Shown here in pieces: positions 63,656 through 64,000 of a stretch of DNA of 64,000 bases. Position 1 is the first letter of the stretch; each line of letters begins with the position of its first letter. A program made the position numbers and the translations under genes. Origin of the DNA: Anaeromyxobacter terrae (GTDB taxonomy: Bacteria > Myxococcota > Myxococcia > Myxococcales > Anaeromyxobacteraceae); the NCBI RefSeq assembly GCF_022690685.1, contig NZ_JALCYY010000019.1, forward strand, positions 1 through 64,000, read 5' to 3'. The notes under the pieces are model-generated. The model searched no databases. It was not told where the DNA came from and saw only the letters and a program-made list of their open reading frames with translations.

Positions 63656-64000
63656 ATGAGATGGGCCTCGGCAGTCTCGCGGCAGCCGCTCGCCGACGAC
63701 GCGTTCGGTGAGGCGGCGGAGGCGCTCGAGCATCAGCTCGACGGAAGCACGCCCGACCTCCTGCTCGCGTTCACCTCCCCCGAACACGCGAGCGAGGCCG
63801 AGCACCTCGTCGACCTGGCGGCCCGGCGCTTCCCGCGCGCGCTCCTCGTCGGCTGCACCGCGGGAGGGGTCATCGGAGACGCCCATGAGGTCGAGGACGG
63901 GCCGGCGCTCTCCCTCACCGCGGCGGAGCTCCCGGGCGTCACCCTCTCGGCCTTCCGGGTCGAGCCGGGTCCCCTGCCCGCCGATCCGCCTGACTGGCGC
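63656..64000 (+). CDS. FIST-domain signal-transduction protein (partial, runs off the window)
   Basis: ATG 63656 lies 11 bases after the ligase stop and 115 codons are visible. The sequence WASAVSRQPLADDAFGEAAE, PDLLLAFTSPEHASEAEHLV and PRALLVGCTAGGVIGDAHEV fits the N-terminal FIST (F-box and intracellular signal transduction) domain, a sensory fold thought to bind small ligands such as amino acids. The C-terminal FIST_C half should follow beyond the window. It may be co-transcribed with the ligase gene. Confidence 0.85.
   Translation, partial: MRWASAVSRQPLADDAFGEAAEALEHQLDGSTPDLLLAFTSPEHASEAEHLVDLAARRFPRALLVGCTAGGVIGDAHEVEDGPALSLTAAELPGVTLSAFRVEPGPLPADPPDWR

Overview
The window is very GC-rich throughout and reads as a myxobacterium-type chromosome (Myxococcota), most like Anaeromyxobacter. 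This is inference from gene content: a periplasmic nitrite-ammonification pair (nrfHA), a MYXO-CTERM-like anchored lectin protein, many lipoproteins with beta-propeller repeats, polyphosphate kinase, a split LigD-type end-joining ligase pair, PafBC-like WYL regulators, and long GC-biased antisense open frames over almost every gene. No rRNA, tRNA or CRISPR array was found.

Region 1 (about 1-11300) is an accessory island. It opens with the 3' end of an IS630-type transposase and carries a plasmid-style parA-parB pair with a nearby 20-bp perfect palindrome. Next come a two-gene module (HEPN/zinc-ribbon protein plus HExxH metallopeptidase), a 1030-residue PLD-nuclease/DEAH-helicase/DUF3427 protein and a CoiA-like nuclease. 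Gene debris surrounds these: a second CoiA-like fragment, an AddA-type nuclease remnant and frameshifted genes. Its composition is visibly less GC-rich than the rest. It looks like a partly decayed mobile, defence-type island.

Region 2 (about 11600-24970) holds a dual-specificity phosphatase, a YbjN-like protein and a WYL regulator pair. It then has a series of secreted beta-propeller lipoproteins, some frameshifted, an ADP-ribosylglycohydrolase, and a thrombospondin-repeat protein ending in a c-type haem motif. A 317-bp piece of the second WYL gene is copied 7.3 kb away, where it truncates another gene.

Region 3 (about 25400-42800) has a NERD-helicase, a small stress-like cluster (TPR-like protein, a phosphatase homologue without its catalytic loop, HD alarmone hydrolase), a serine protease followed by a BsuPI-type inhibitor, nrfHA, the lectin protein, a 5'-nucleotidase and several envelope proteins.

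Region 4 (about 42800-64000) is ordinary chromosome: an EamA transporter, a TAXI solute-binding protein, an esterase, SDR and VOC enzymes, a bactofilin-like membrane protein, an ECF sigma factor with two VOC genes, a type II NADH dehydrogenase, a GerW/YtfJ homologue, polyphosphate kinase, the LigD polymerase and ligase in divergent orientation, and a FIST protein cut by the window end.

Two themes stand out: the HEPN/metallopeptidase plus PLD-helicase island, and repeated small displaced gene fragments (WYL, NERD-helicase, NADH dehydrogenase) whose intact parents lie in the same window.
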